NCBI GenBank assembly: GCA_033807695.1
Contig: CM066305.1
Span: forward strand, 1,054,001-1,118,000
Reading direction: 5' to 3'
DNA length: 64,000 nucleotides
Source of the DNA: Daedaleopsis sinensis
Lineage: Eukaryota > Basidiomycota > Agaricomycetes > Polyporales > Polyporaceae
The position numbers were made by a program, and so were the translations under genes. Below, one piece after another: positions 12,701 through 22,688 of the stretch; positions within the stretch are counted from its first letter, which is position 1, and each line of letters starts with the position of its first letter. The notes under the pieces are model-generated. The model was not told where the DNA came from. It made no database searches and was given only the letters and a program-made list of their open reading frames with translations.

Positions 12701-13297
12701 CAACCGTCCGCATGGCAGCGAGTGACAAAACACGTACAAGCCGAGACCCATTCCTTGGCGTTTACCAACTGCCTGATCGTTATGTACATGCCGAATTGCA
12801 CGGCGATAAATAGAAATATCAAACCCTATGCCAACAGATGAGAGTGTGTAAAGGAGCGAAGAGTAGCGACGTACCAGCAAGGGCCATCGTAAAATAAGGT
12901 AGAGCCACTCATGGCCCATGTGTGTAGGTCGCGGTTGGCGCCTCCGTCTTGTGAGAGTTGATGAATGCGGGGACAGAAGATCATGTAAGGAGGAGCGTAC
13001 TTGTGAACCTTCAGGTTTACTGGCGCAAAATCGGACAGCGCAGACACCTTCCGTACGCGATGACCGAGCATGGGGGAGGAAGGTTGTGGGCTAATCACCG
13101 GGCTGTTCGGCACGTCTGTGAAGTCGCCTGGCATCGCATTGTCATCGGCACGAAGAGCTTCTGCGAACTGCTGCATATGTCTGGATCCTGCGTTCATCCT
13201 CGGTGACTACAGCTGAGATGTAGTAGCACTCACCGCTCGTCCACATAATCAGCATGGAAAGGTGACGGTGGACCCCCATTTTGCGCATCCCGGTCAT
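9753..13297 (-). CDS. Patatin-like triacylglycerol lipase (Tgl3/4/5 type)
   Basis: This is a lipid-droplet lipase of the DUF3336-patatin family, which releases fatty acids from stored triacylglycerol and has lysophospholipid activity in yeast. About fourteen introns were inferred. The order is: a short N-terminus; an aromatic, possibly membrane-associated segment (near 12800); DUF3336 with RNAQSYQAWKDAALALD; the oxyanion loop GASFGYCHFG; the nucleophile elbow GTSAG (near 11840); and the catalytic Asp in DGSLR (near 11285). A conserved ENRHRLEKQ helix and a disordered, acidic Ser/Arg tail of about 220 residues end it (stop at 9753). The start at 13297 is the first in-frame ATG after a stop that joins the exon containing HMQQFAEAL in frame; it is the least certain part. 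The catalytic Ser-Asp dyad is intact. The Tgl3, Tgl4 and Tgl5 subtypes cannot be separated by eye. Confidence 0.88.
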
Positions 13298-13983
13298 GGC
13301 CCCTGGAGCCTTGAGGCATGCTGGTCACGGTTTGAAGTGCAAAGGAGGAATTGGGTATAGCGTAGTAGGGAACGACAGGACTGTAGAGAGTTGAACGAGT
13401 TAGAGAGTGAAACGTTTGCGGAGAAACACGCTCAGTTACTTCCGCGCGCATCGCTCATCCCGCTAGACGCCCTGGGTGGTCCCGTGACGTCACTTTATCC
13501 GGACCGTGGCTAGCCGACCAGCGTTTCCCGACTCGAGCATTTTCTGTCTTCAACCACCAACTGGCTTTGTACTTAAGTATAGCTCGAGCTCGCCAGTGGT
13601 TGATACGACAACTTGGATCATGGACTCGTGTCTCTGTTATCGATTTTCTCTGTTATCAAAGATCCGACGATAGTAATTTGAAGCACCTGGCAGCTCCGCC
13701 GAATGTTTACGATATGTACAACGGCAATTTCAGAAGGTAAGTGTTTCTCGAAGAACCGACACTGAGATGCAGTACTCATCAGTATAGAATGAAACGGGCA
13801 TAGGCAGTGCGCATCGCATCGATTTCTGATATACCTTTCTGCAAGGTCTGCCGTAGCCCAGGTGGTCGCGCTATATTAGGCACACCTCAAAAAAGTAAAA
13901 ACCATCGCGAAACATGGTGCTTCGTGGATATTGCCGGAATCGAGGAGGAGACAGGTAGGAGCAATGCGACCTCGATGCAGATT

Positions 13984-14059
13984 ACGGAGGCTTGACGGCC
14001 ATGGTAAATGGCAATAGCATGACGGAGGCTCGACGGCCATGGTAAATGGCAATAGCATG
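13984..14059. repeat. 38-bp direct tandem duplication, two copies
   Basis: Positions 13984-14021 and 14022-14059 are adjacent copies differing at one base (CTTG versus CTCG). Each contains GGCCATGGTAAATGGCAATA. There is no coding context. Replication slippage is the simple explanation. Confidence 0.9.
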
Positions 14060-14629
14060 TCATTGCAAACTACGACTGCGCCATGATAAAAAGCTCCGCA
14101 GTTCTGTGTCATTGAAGGAGGGTAGCTCGATGACCATGTAGGTCGCGACTCGGCTTGTCATCTATTTGACTGACTGTGGATTCCCACCGCACAGGTATTC
14201 AGGTATGAACGGGTGGATGGACTGTGGTGATACGGTGCCACTACTGCGGACACCACATACGACAGTGAGAGGGGCTATTGTGCTATCTATAGCCGTCGAT
14301 ATGCTTGGGACCATCTTTCGGAGGTCGGCCAGACAACAGATAATCGAACGAGCGAGACGATTCTATCCTATTCTAACCCCGACGCCTTGCCTTCTATGTG
14401 CACTGGAGACTTCTGAATCCCCGGCAAGCGGTGCGTGCCACACTGCCCATGTCAGACTTGGATCTTTCCATCCCTTCAGGCGTGAGCACGTTGGATGATT
14501 ATCCACTAGATGCAGCGGCAGTTACCTCATGCAGCCATTCCATGTGATGATCGCAAGGCACCCCCTCCATTGGAATGGGCCCGCCCAAGGTCCTATTTTT
14601 AGAGAGTGACATCAGGCCTCCCCCCTGGC

Positions 14630-14641
14630 GTATATATACCA
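14630..14641 (+). promoter_or_regulatory. TATA box of the CipC-like gene
   Basis: The sequence GTATATATACC lies about 85 bp upstream of the ATG at 14723 and is followed by a pyrimidine-rich leader, as in strongly expressed fungal genes. Confidence 0.55.
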
Positions 14642-14722
14642 CCCTCGAGCTGCTATCGATCCCTCAGTTCTGCACTCACTCCTCTCACATCCACCACCAC
14701 TTCCAACACCACCTACTACACC

Positions 14723-15205
14723 ATGGGTTTCTTCAGCTCCGACTCCGACGAGGCTCAGGCTTACGACCAGGTCCCCATCTCCATCCTCTCACCCATCCTC
14801 TCTTGTATGAACTCTACATTTACAGGTCGTCAACGCCCCGCATCAGGCGAAGCTCTCCCACGAGCTGATTGCTGCTGCAGCGTCCTACGAGGTCCGTCAC
14901 TTCTCACCTCTGTTCCACCAATGTGCTCACACAGATCCCCAGGCAGCGAGTGCTTACGAGAAGCACTGTGAGGCCAACGGCAAGCCCGCAAACCACGAGA
15001 AGGCGAAGGAGATCATGGCGGCACTCGCAGGCGGCTTCATTGATCGCATCGTCGAGACCAAGGGCGTACGTTGACTTTTCGGGCGCGTCTGATCGTGCGA
15101 TTACAACTCACATGTACACTCTAGCTCGACTTCGTCGACAAGGAGCGCGCGAAGAGCCACGCCAACAACAAGTTCGACGACGTGGTCACTGCCGACACGT
15201 ACTAG
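14723..15205 (+). CDS. CipC-like protein (DUF3759)
   Basis: A small protein of about 105 residues in four exons (14723-14770, 14826-14891, 14943-15065, 15125-15205). It matches the CipC/DUF3759 family throughout: MGFFSSDSDEAQAYDQV at the start, HELIAAAASYEAASAYEKH, NGKPANHEKAKEIMA, GGFIDRIVETKGLDFVD, then a charged C-terminus. CipC was named as a concanamycin-induced protein in Aspergillus, and relatives in basidiomycetes are often abundant during stress or host interaction. The biochemical role is unknown. No signal peptide is visible. The TATA box and CT-rich leader suggest regulated, strong expression. Confidence 0.9.
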
Positions 15206-15680
15206 ATAGCAAATGCGAAGCAGATGACGTATGTACATGTATAAATGTAGTGTTGGAATAGCTTTGCCGTTCGTCCTATCACGCATAGAGGCTCAATCGC
15301 AGACTGCGATTAGAGTTGTTGCGCACAGTATGCTCAATACAGCGGATTGAAAGACTCACTTTGAAATGACATAGATAGGTAGGTAGAGACGCATTCAGGT
15401 TGATATTTACACCATGAATTTGTTTCAAGTGAGTGCTCTTAGTTGGCTCTTAGCGTGAGTGCTTGACGTATCTACAGCAACCATCATCCAGTACCTAGTA
15501 TCCAGGTCCTCTCTTCTAACCTCACATGTCCGTTATATGTTCAGAATTAATCGATTCATTACACTTCTAGCGCCCATGAACATTGCAAGGTAGAATACCC
15601 TACGTAACGTTGGGATCGCGGAACCTCCATGTTCTTTACAAGATCCTATTACTTATACTAAGTAGCATCAACTATCCCGG
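15206..15680. other. Convergent 3' flank
   Basis: 475 bp between the end of the CipC-like gene and the end of a minus-strand decarboxylase gene. I see no gene or structured element. Confidence 0.5.
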
Positions 15681-16998
15681 TCATGCAGCTATCTTTGCGA
15701 TGGGCGCATTAAGCTGGACCTGCCCCTTGTCATTGCCAATCCAGCTGATGTCCACTTCGGGGCGGAAGACGAGGCAATACGTCGATCCTCCGAAGTGGAA
15801 CATCCCGAGCTCGTCGCCCTTTTTCACCTCCTGCCCCTCCCTCACCGTCACTTCGCAGGACGACACGTCCCCCATGCCGACCGCGATGAAGCACATTAGC
15901 CCGACGGGCCCCTTGGCGTCGATGAAGACGAGTGCGCGCGCGGCCATCGTCGTGATGAACGCCTGCGAGTGGTTCGGGCCGACGGGATCGAAGCCCATCG
16001 CGGGCGACTCGGCGTAGTACGACCCCGCAACGTTGACGATGCGCTCGATCCTGCCGTCGACCGGGCTGTGCCAGCGGTGGTACTTGGTCGCGGCGAGGAA
16101 CGCCTGGTAGACGCTCCCGCCGACGAAGCGGGGCACGAACGCGTCGTAGTTGAGCATGTCCGCGAGGGAGTACGGCTGCTCCTTGATCCAGAACGTGTCG
16201 CGCTCCTTCACGCCGTGCACGCGGGCGACGATGGTGGACTCGCACGCGCTCGTGACGACGCCGTCGTCGTGCGGGAACTGGACCGGGCGCACGCCGGCGC
16301 GGAACTCGCGCGTGAAGAAGTGGTCCCAAGAAGTGAAGCCCCAATGCGGCTTGCTCGTGTCGCAGACGTAGGTCTGGGCGAAGTCGACCTCCATCGCGGC
16401 GATCGCGACGCGGCCGAACCACCCTTTGTCGGAATCGTTGAGAACGGTACAGGATTCGCCGGAGGTGAGGAACTTGCACCAGACGTCGAGGATCTTCTTG
16501 AAGTGCTGATTCACCTCCTTGTTCGTAAACATCTGGTATCCCGCGGGCGTCCCCATGGGCCAATCGAGGATCGCGTTGATGGGAAGGCTGACATGGTGTA
16601 CCCCGTCGAACTGCGGGGCCTCGAGTAGGATGTCGTTCAGAACTTCGAGCATCACTAGGTAGTTCCGGACCTTTAGAATGTCTCCTCAGCACCCATGCAA
16701 TGTCGACGGCGTGATGAATAACGCGCACCTGCGGGTTGCCCGTAGCGTCGTCGCCGTAAGGCGGTTTGTTCGGGATCTGCTCGAACATCTGATGGAACCC
16801 CATGAATATGACAGGGTCTCCTTCAATGAACGTCTTGAAGTCCTCAATGACGGGATGGAGATGTATCTCTTCCTTCTCCTTTCGCTCCTCTATCCTCGCA
16901 ACGCGTTTCGAGATCCAACTTTCCAAAGCACTGTGATCCTTTGGCAACCAACCGCCGACGCGGTGGTGTATCACATTTGGCTGTGAGTCTGCGGGCAT
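15681..16998 (-). CDS. PsiD-like decarboxylase, copy A (PS decarboxylase family)
   Basis: About 420 residues from two exons, with one intron near 16670-16727. It is a soluble member of the phosphatidylserine decarboxylase superfamily, closest in layout to the L-tryptophan decarboxylase PsiD. It has an N-terminal GWLPKDHSALESW segment, FIEGDPV, MGFHQMFEQIP, FFTREFRAGVRPV, ACEST, YHRWHSPVDG and, near the C-terminus, GDELGMFHFGGSTYCLVFRP. In this family the chain cuts itself at the Ser of the GGS motif, which becomes the pyruvoyl cofactor. The motif and the upstream His (YHRWH) are intact, so the enzyme should be active. The substrate is probably an amino acid rather than phosphatidylserine, as there is no membrane anchor, but it cannot be read from sequence. 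The paralogue lies 656 bp upstream on the same strand. Confidence 0.87.
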
Positions 16999-17654
16999 CT
17001 AACGACCGTTCTACATGAGCAAGCGACGCATAAGACTTTGAATCGACTGTAAGATACTTACCTTAGTAGCGTGTGCCGCTGCTATAGTAGGTTGAATGGG
17101 GTCGAGTGTGGCAGGTATGTCGAGGTTTGCCAAGGTCGCTAGCTGGCCCTTGGCTTAAACGTAGACATACCGCTCCATCATTCGGTCATTGAAACTGGAG
17201 ACTTCGTTATAAATAACAATTGTACCTGACGTCGTGTGTGACGACACCTGCGGCCTCTGGAGTCGCGTACAAACAAACCCACTTTCCTATTGTGGCTCAG
17301 CCAGAACTGGAAAACAGCAAATCACGTGCCTCATTTATCCATGCCATTAACCACGCAGTATGACGAACCAATGGTACTACTAGTGGTGGCCCCGACCTGC
17401 AGGAGGCTCGACGCGGACGGCGAGAGCTCACTTCAAACTAGGGTTTCATCGGACCAACTGCTCCTCGTCGATGTCAGAGAGAATTCTCACATCGAAGAGC
17501 GTGTTCGCCGGGCATCTCTATCGTACATCATGAGTTCGTACACCTCAGTCAGAAACTTTAGAGATGGAAACTTCGAAGCCACAGTCAAACCTGATACAAA
17601 TACATGGCAGCGTCGGGAGCAAGACTCCGTCGCGCAAAGGACCATTTCCGTCCC
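16999..17654. other. Spacer between the two decarboxylase genes
   Basis: 656 bp. It holds the promoter of copy A, with an AT-rich TTATTTATAA-like site on the minus strand near 17207-17216, and the 3' flank of copy B. No separate gene is supported. Confidence 0.5.
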
Positions 17655-19013
17655 TCAAGCCCCATTGGCCGCAGTGACCTGAGCGACGGGGGCGTTCAGC
17701 AGGACGCTCACACCGTCGGGGTCGTCCGGGGTGATCCAGTTGACGACCACGTCCGGGCGGAAGATGAGGCAGTGGGTCGACCCCCCGAAGTGGAACATCC
17801 CGAGCTCGTCGCCCTTCTTGACCACCTGCCCCTGCGTCACCGTCACCTCGCACGAGGACACCTCCGCCATCCCGACCGCCATGAAGCACATCAGCCCGAC
17901 GGGCGCGTTCGCCTGGATGTAGATGTTCGCGCGCGCGGCCATGTTGCAGATGAACGCCTGCGAGTCGTTCGGGGCGGCGGGGTCGAAGCCCATCGCGGGC
18001 GACTCGGCGTAATACGTCCCGGGGACGTTCTCGACGTGCACGATGGTGCCGTTCACGGGGCTGTGCCAGCGGTGGTACTTGGTCGCGGAGAGGAACGCCT
18101 GGTGGACGCTCCCGCCGACGAACTGGGGGACGTACGTCGCGTTGTAGTTGAGCATGTCCGCGAGCGAGTACGGTTGCTCCTTGATCCAGAACGTGTCGCG
18201 CTCTTGCACGTGCTTTCGCTGGAAGATGATCGTAGACTCGCACGCGCTCGTGACGAAGTCGTCCTGGGGGAAGTTGACGGGGCGCACACCGGGGACGAAC
18301 AGGCGCGTGAAGAAGTCATCCCAGGACTTGAAGCCCCAGAACGGCTTCGTCTTGTCGCAGATGTAGAGCTTGTCGAAGTCATCGGCTGTGGTCCCCATCG
18401 CCGTCATCGCGGGGGCACCGAACCATCCGCTCTCGCTGTCGTTGAGGACAGAGCAAGACGCGTCAGAGATGAGGTACTTGACCCAGACATCGAGGATGGC
18501 CTTGAAGCAGTCGTTGACGGCCTTTGTCGTGAACATCTGGTACCCAGCGGGGGTCCCCATCGGCCAATCGAGGATGGCGTTGATAGGGAAGCCGACCAAG
18601 TCGTTCTGCTCGAAGTCGGGTGCATATGATGTAATGATATCGTTGAGCATGTCCAGCATGGTCATGTAGTCTCGGACCTGACAGCGATATGTCTCAGAAC
18701 CGAAAACTAAACATGAGGTGAAATATGTAATGCATACCTGCGGCTTGCCTGTAGGGTCATTATCGTACGGCGGCTTGGTAGGGACTTGCTCGAACATCTG
18801 GTGGAAACCCATGTAGCTGACGGAGTCGCCCTCGATGAGAGCCTTGAGGGCTTTGATACTGTCATCCCAGTTGTCCTCGGTAGTCCCCTGCTTCCTACGC
18901 TGGTCGACGATCGCGACACGCTTCGACAGCCATCTCTGCAGGACGCGATGGTCCTGTGGCAGCCACCCGCCGACACGGTGCTTCACGATCATGGGTTGCG
19001 GGTTGGAGGCCAT
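17655..19013 (-). CDS. PsiD-like decarboxylase, copy B (PS decarboxylase family)
   Basis: About 432 residues after removing one 60-bp intron (18678-18737) at the same place as in copy A. That intron has no stop and a length divisible by three, so the unspliced message is also open; the alignment with copy A shows the 20 extra residues do not belong. The motifs are those of copy A: GWLPQDHRVLQRW, IEGDSVSYMGFHQMFEQVP, FFTRLFVPGVRPV, ACEST, YHRWHSPVNG and GDELGMFHFGGSTHCLIF with the self-cleaving Ser. The two copies differ throughout, so the duplication is not recent. The cytosolic location and amino-acid substrate are inferred from the resemblance to PsiD. No methyltransferase, kinase or P450 neighbour forms a psilocybin-type cluster here. 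Confidence 0.88.
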   Translation of the reverse strand: MASNPQPMIVKHRVGGWLPQDHRVLQRWLSKRVAIVDQRRKQGTTEDNWDDSIKALKALIEGDSVSYMGFHQMFEQVPTKPPYDNDPTGKPQVCITYFTSCLVFGSETYRCQVRDYMTMLDMLNDIITSYAPDFEQNDLVGFPINAILDWPMGTPAGYQMFTTKAVNDCFKAILDVWVKYLISDASCSVLNDSESGWFGAPAMTAMGTTADDFDKLYICDKTKPFWGFKSWDDFFTRLFVPGVRPVNFPQDDFVTSACESTIIFQRKHVQERDTFWIKEQPYSLADMLNYNATYVPQFVGGSVHQAFLSATKYHRWHSPVNGTIVHVENVPGTYYAESPAMGFDPAAPNDSQAFICNMAARANIYIQANAPVGLMCFMAVGMAEVSSCEVTVTQGQVVKKGDELGMFHFGGSTHCLIFRPDVVVNWITPDDPDGVSVLLNAPVAQVTAANGA

Positions 19014-19922
19014 CTAATGCATGAAGAATTCGTGAGCAAGGGCGGCATAAGAGAACAACAGGTCAGAGAGGGCGACCTTTGGATGAGCTCTATGCAGGGG
19101 GGTCGCAAGTTGGTGTACTGCGATGAGCACTGATGCACTTCAAACTCTGGTATATATATATTTCTGTGCACCGACCTTAGCGACTGGGAGTCAGCATTCA
19201 TCCAATTCGCACCGTGAGCGGTAAACGTAGTGTGACGTACAATGCAGCCCGGATGTCAATCTGAGTGCAAAAACCTGCACCGTCAGCTTCCATACAAACG
19301 TATCGCATATCAGCCCACCTTCGAATGTCGTCCCTACGTACATTCAAATCCAGTCATTCCACACGCGCACGTTGCGGGGTTTCGTAAGACCTACCGTACA
19401 ACCTGCCTCCTGCCCCCCGCCGTATTCACGGCCGGTGGCGCCTGAGTTCACTCGTGCAAGCATCGAAGACCGAACTATTTCCACCTGACTGCACTTATCG
19501 TACAAGGTCCGACAAGTGGAACTGTAGGGTAGGAATGCGTGTGGTTCCCAGCCAGCGCCTGCACGAAGATAGGTTGCATGGCGCTGACAGCGTCTCACTG
19601 GGAGCCAGCCATATGATTCGGGGAGCATGAGGCCAACACATACCTGGTACGGATTCGACTTTTTGCAAATAACCACTTCACATCGATCAAGAGCTTCTGT
19701 TCCATATTGGCGTTAGTGGCGCGTGCAGAACCTGTGGTTCGCGCTCGCCGCCCATGAGTTCCATGCAACCTCCTTTGACGTGAATGAATCTAGTTAACGT
19801 CGGATCTGCATGCGCAAACTTTAGGAAGATGGCATACCGTATGAGTGTAGTATCAAACCCCATCGCTATAGAATGTAAACGCAACTATCCAACTCAATAA
19901 GCTCATGCTATCAGACCTGACA
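19014..19922. other. Intergenic region, no gene recognised
   Basis: About 0.9 kb. Minus-strand frames at 19344-19676 and 19687-19884 are open, but they lack any recognisable domain and have no convincing joins between them. It holds the 3' flank of the polymerase-subunit gene and the promoter of decarboxylase copy B. Confidence 0.4.
19149..19162 (-). promoter_or_regulatory. Possible TATA element of decarboxylase copy B
   Basis: An alternating TA run lies about 140 bp upstream of the ATG at 19013. The distance is somewhat long, so the call is tentative. Confidence 0.3.
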
Positions 19923-21993
19923 TTACTTCTTCGGCTTGCCGAAGAAATCTTTCAAACTCCCTTGGGCACCGGGCTTGACACCTGCACTCTTAGCCTTGAT
20001 GCTGTTCGTGCGTGCGGCCGGTTTGGGTTTGGGAGGCACGGGCTCCTCCTTTGGAGCCTTCTTGGGCTTAGCGGGCGCAGCCTTCTTGCCCTTTGCTTTC
20101 TTCGGTACCTCCTCTTCCACTTCTTCCTCGTCCACTGATTCATACGACGAATAGTCTTCCGTTACTGTCATCAACACGGTCGCATCAGTATCAACGAAAG
20201 GGTTGCAAAGGCTGCCTCCTCGGCGACAAAATACGCACCCATGTAGCCTTTGGCATCCATCGTTGTGCGACTCTTCATGACCCTCTTCTTCTTCAGGCCG
20301 TTCTGTCCCACAGGCACAGTTTTCTTCTCTTTCTTCTTGCGAGGCTTAGGCTTAGGCGCGTCTTCAACCATATCCTCGTCTTGCTCCAATCCCGCTTCAA
20401 CAGTCTCCGGCTCGGAAGCCATAACAACATCCTCATCTTGTGACGCGTCCGCAACAGACTTCGTGCTTGCCGCCGGGCGGCTGGAGGATGCCTTCTCCAC
20501 TTGAGCTGCAGCAAGAATTGAGCGCTTAATGGCGGAGCAATGGGTAAATGCTCAGACTCACAGTCATCCATGTCCATCATCGCCCGTAAGCTGGCCTCTT
20601 CCTGAGACTCTATAACGCTCTGTATCTTTGCAGCTCTCGACCTGCCCTTGGGCTGAGGCTTGGAGCGTGATGCATCCTCGTCGTCCTCGTCGTCAGAGAT
20701 CACGCGATTCTTCCTTAGCTTGATCTCCTGTTTGACGGGTGCAGGGCCACGCTCTATCTGGGGTGATTCCTCCTCCTTGTCGGACATCGGTGGAGGCGCA
20801 GCTTTTCGCTTTATCCCCCGCTACGATTCAATGAGCCGGATGCTTGAATCGTGTAACCTGATAGCGACGGGCACTTACCTTGCTATCCTCTGGCGGGGAT
20901 GAGCCTCGTTCGCCCTTCGGAGATTGTTTCTCCGCCTTAGCCTGTGGAGCAGGCGGTTCGCTCACTTCCTTCTTCATTTTAGTCTCCTTTACAGGCTTGC
21001 TCTTGTCGGTGTCGGAGGGTTTCTTCGCCTTGCTCCAATCCAACTTCCCGGAACCCTTCGGCTTCGTAGTGGGCTTCTCCTCGTCCTTCTTCTCTACCTT
21101 TGCAGGGGGGGAGTCCTCCCTCTTCGGTTTCAGGGTGGGTTTGCGAGCTATTGGCTGAGGAGCCTTAGAGCTTGAAGCCACAGGCACCTTGCCGACCTTA
21201 TTCACGCCAGACGCGGTTTCATATGAGCGATCATGATTCATGGACAGATGACTTACATGGACGTCAGGCCCAACGACTCGACCAAGAACAATGGACGACG
21301 TAGGCGCATCCTGTGCATCTGCGGCATATACAATGTTTGAAGGGTCGCAGATAAGATCCACGTCCTGTTACGACTTGTGGGTTCGAAGGAACGGTTTGTG
21401 AGGGACCAGTGGGACGTACAGTGAGGGGTGAAGGGCTCAGGCAGTAGACATGAGTGGAGAAGATACGTGCATATCTTGACTTTGCGTCTAGATGTCGAAG
21501 AATATTGCGTGACATGTAGAATAGAGGAGGTTTCCAGAAGGACGTACGTTCAAGGTCGTTCTCGCCAACCAACGTCATAGACGTTGTCGGGATCACCTCT
21601 TCATCCTCATCTTCACAGGCAGGTACATCCGTATCCATGTCCATCCCGTCATCCGTCTGAGTGGCGGTAGCAGGCTTGATGTGTGCGGTCGCGAGGAGTT
21701 CTCCAGATATGAGGAATGTGGCGCAAGAGCGCGTGTCTAAGTTGGCCGAGTTGGTGTTGAATCTCGCGAGTTCACTACCAGGCATAGTCAGTGTAAAGAT
21801 TCAGCGCAAGCCAAATATACACACTTCTTTGCCTCGTTTACATGTAGCCCGAACTGTCGACTGAGAGAGCGGTAGGTTACCTGTACATGGTGAGTGGTCA
21901 TCACGAGTTCCTGGGACAAGACACGCGCATAGGACGAACCAGATTCTTATCAATGTAGATTTGTTTTGTAAGGTAATCGTCAATTTTGGTCAT
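19923..21993 (-). CDS. cdc27: DNA polymerase delta subunit 3 (Cdc27/POLD3/Pol32)
   Basis: This is the accessory subunit that links replicative polymerase delta to PCNA. The start (MTKIDDYLTK) at 21991-21993 is followed by introns joining NLVTYRSLSRQFGLHVNEAKNEL, the N-terminal winged-helix region that binds the B subunit. A poorly conserved middle contains CDPSNIVYAADAQD, then a long, disordered, Lys/Glu/Pro-rich region as in all members. The extreme C-terminus reads QGSLKDFFGKPKK, a textbook PIP box (QxxLxxFF) for PCNA docking, with the stop at 19923. Length and layout fit fungal Cdc27. The middle exon boundaries (about 20830-21560) are approximate. The protein acts in the nucleus in lagging-strand synthesis and break-induced replication. 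Confidence 0.88.
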
Positions 21994-22688
21994 GGTATTT
22001 GGTCGACTGGTCCAGGGGGGCGCGGTAAGGGATGTCGATGAAGCTCTGAAGACGAAGGCGAGAGTCATTGTCAAGACGCGTCGAAGCTGAGGTTGTAACG
22101 CGAAGCACGTGACCCCGGTTACGCGTCTGTGGCTGCCAGCCTGCGGCTGGTTACCGGAGTCTTGGGGCGATTCTCACCTTTCTGTCTGCGACTCACATCC
22201 TCACTTCCACCTTAGATACAGCCGTTCCCACCGCTCGACCTGCTAGCCGTCTTGAATGCCTTGTGGCTACTTAGGCTGTCTGTAGACTTTCCGATCTGGG
22301 GTCAATTGCTCTCATGGTACAGCGCCGGACTGGCAAGTGACTACTAGTGCCACGCTCAAGTTCCATCCAATCCGTGCTATTTCGTCTCATGTGGGATAAC
22401 AACGCTCACTAATCGTCAACCCTCTCCATGAATAGCTACCGGGTACGTCTCTTGTAGCATGCATGATTAGTGAATGAGCACATGAGCCTGACATTGCACG
22501 CCAACCGATCGAGGCGTGCAGAGTTGGCAGAGAGAAGTCAAGAATGACGCATCGCACAACGACAGAAGCAGCTGCGGGCTATCCGCATCTGACCAATGTG
22601 TCAGGGACACAGACAATGCAACGGGCCGTATATATAATTGTGCAGTGTGTGACTGTCTAGAGGGACCACCACCTCTTGGTCTATCGCA
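21994..22688. other. Divergent promoter region
   Basis: About 700 bp between the polymerase-subunit gene (minus) and the A-T-R enzyme gene (plus). No gene is seen. A TATA box for the plus-strand gene is listed separately. Confidence 0.5.
22627..22638 (+). promoter_or_regulatory. TATA box of the A-T-R enzyme gene
   Basis: CGTATATATAATT lies about 55 bp before the ATG at 22689. That leaves a very short leader, but the match and orientation are good. Confidence 0.5.

Larger units (their letters stand above)
13298..14722. other. Intergenic region with a short tandem duplication
   Basis: About 1.4 kb without a recognisable gene. The frames are short and of unlike composition. It contains the promoter of the lipase gene on one side and of the CipC gene on the other, plus the 38-bp duplication listed separately. 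Confidence 0.5.

Noticed and set aside
17604..18629. 341-codon plus-strand frame opposite decarboxylase copy B
   Set aside because: An antisense shadow of a GC-rich gene; His/Arg/Val/Asp-rich, low-complexity translation with no domain. The same applies to 15969-16628.
15681..19013. Psilocybin biosynthetic cluster
   Set aside because: Only PsiD-like decarboxylases are present; no kinase, methyltransferase or P450 gene lies nearby.
19344..19884. Minus-strand gene between the decarboxylase and polymerase-subunit genes
   Set aside because: Two adjacent frames are open, but no convincing splice join, start context or domain was found.
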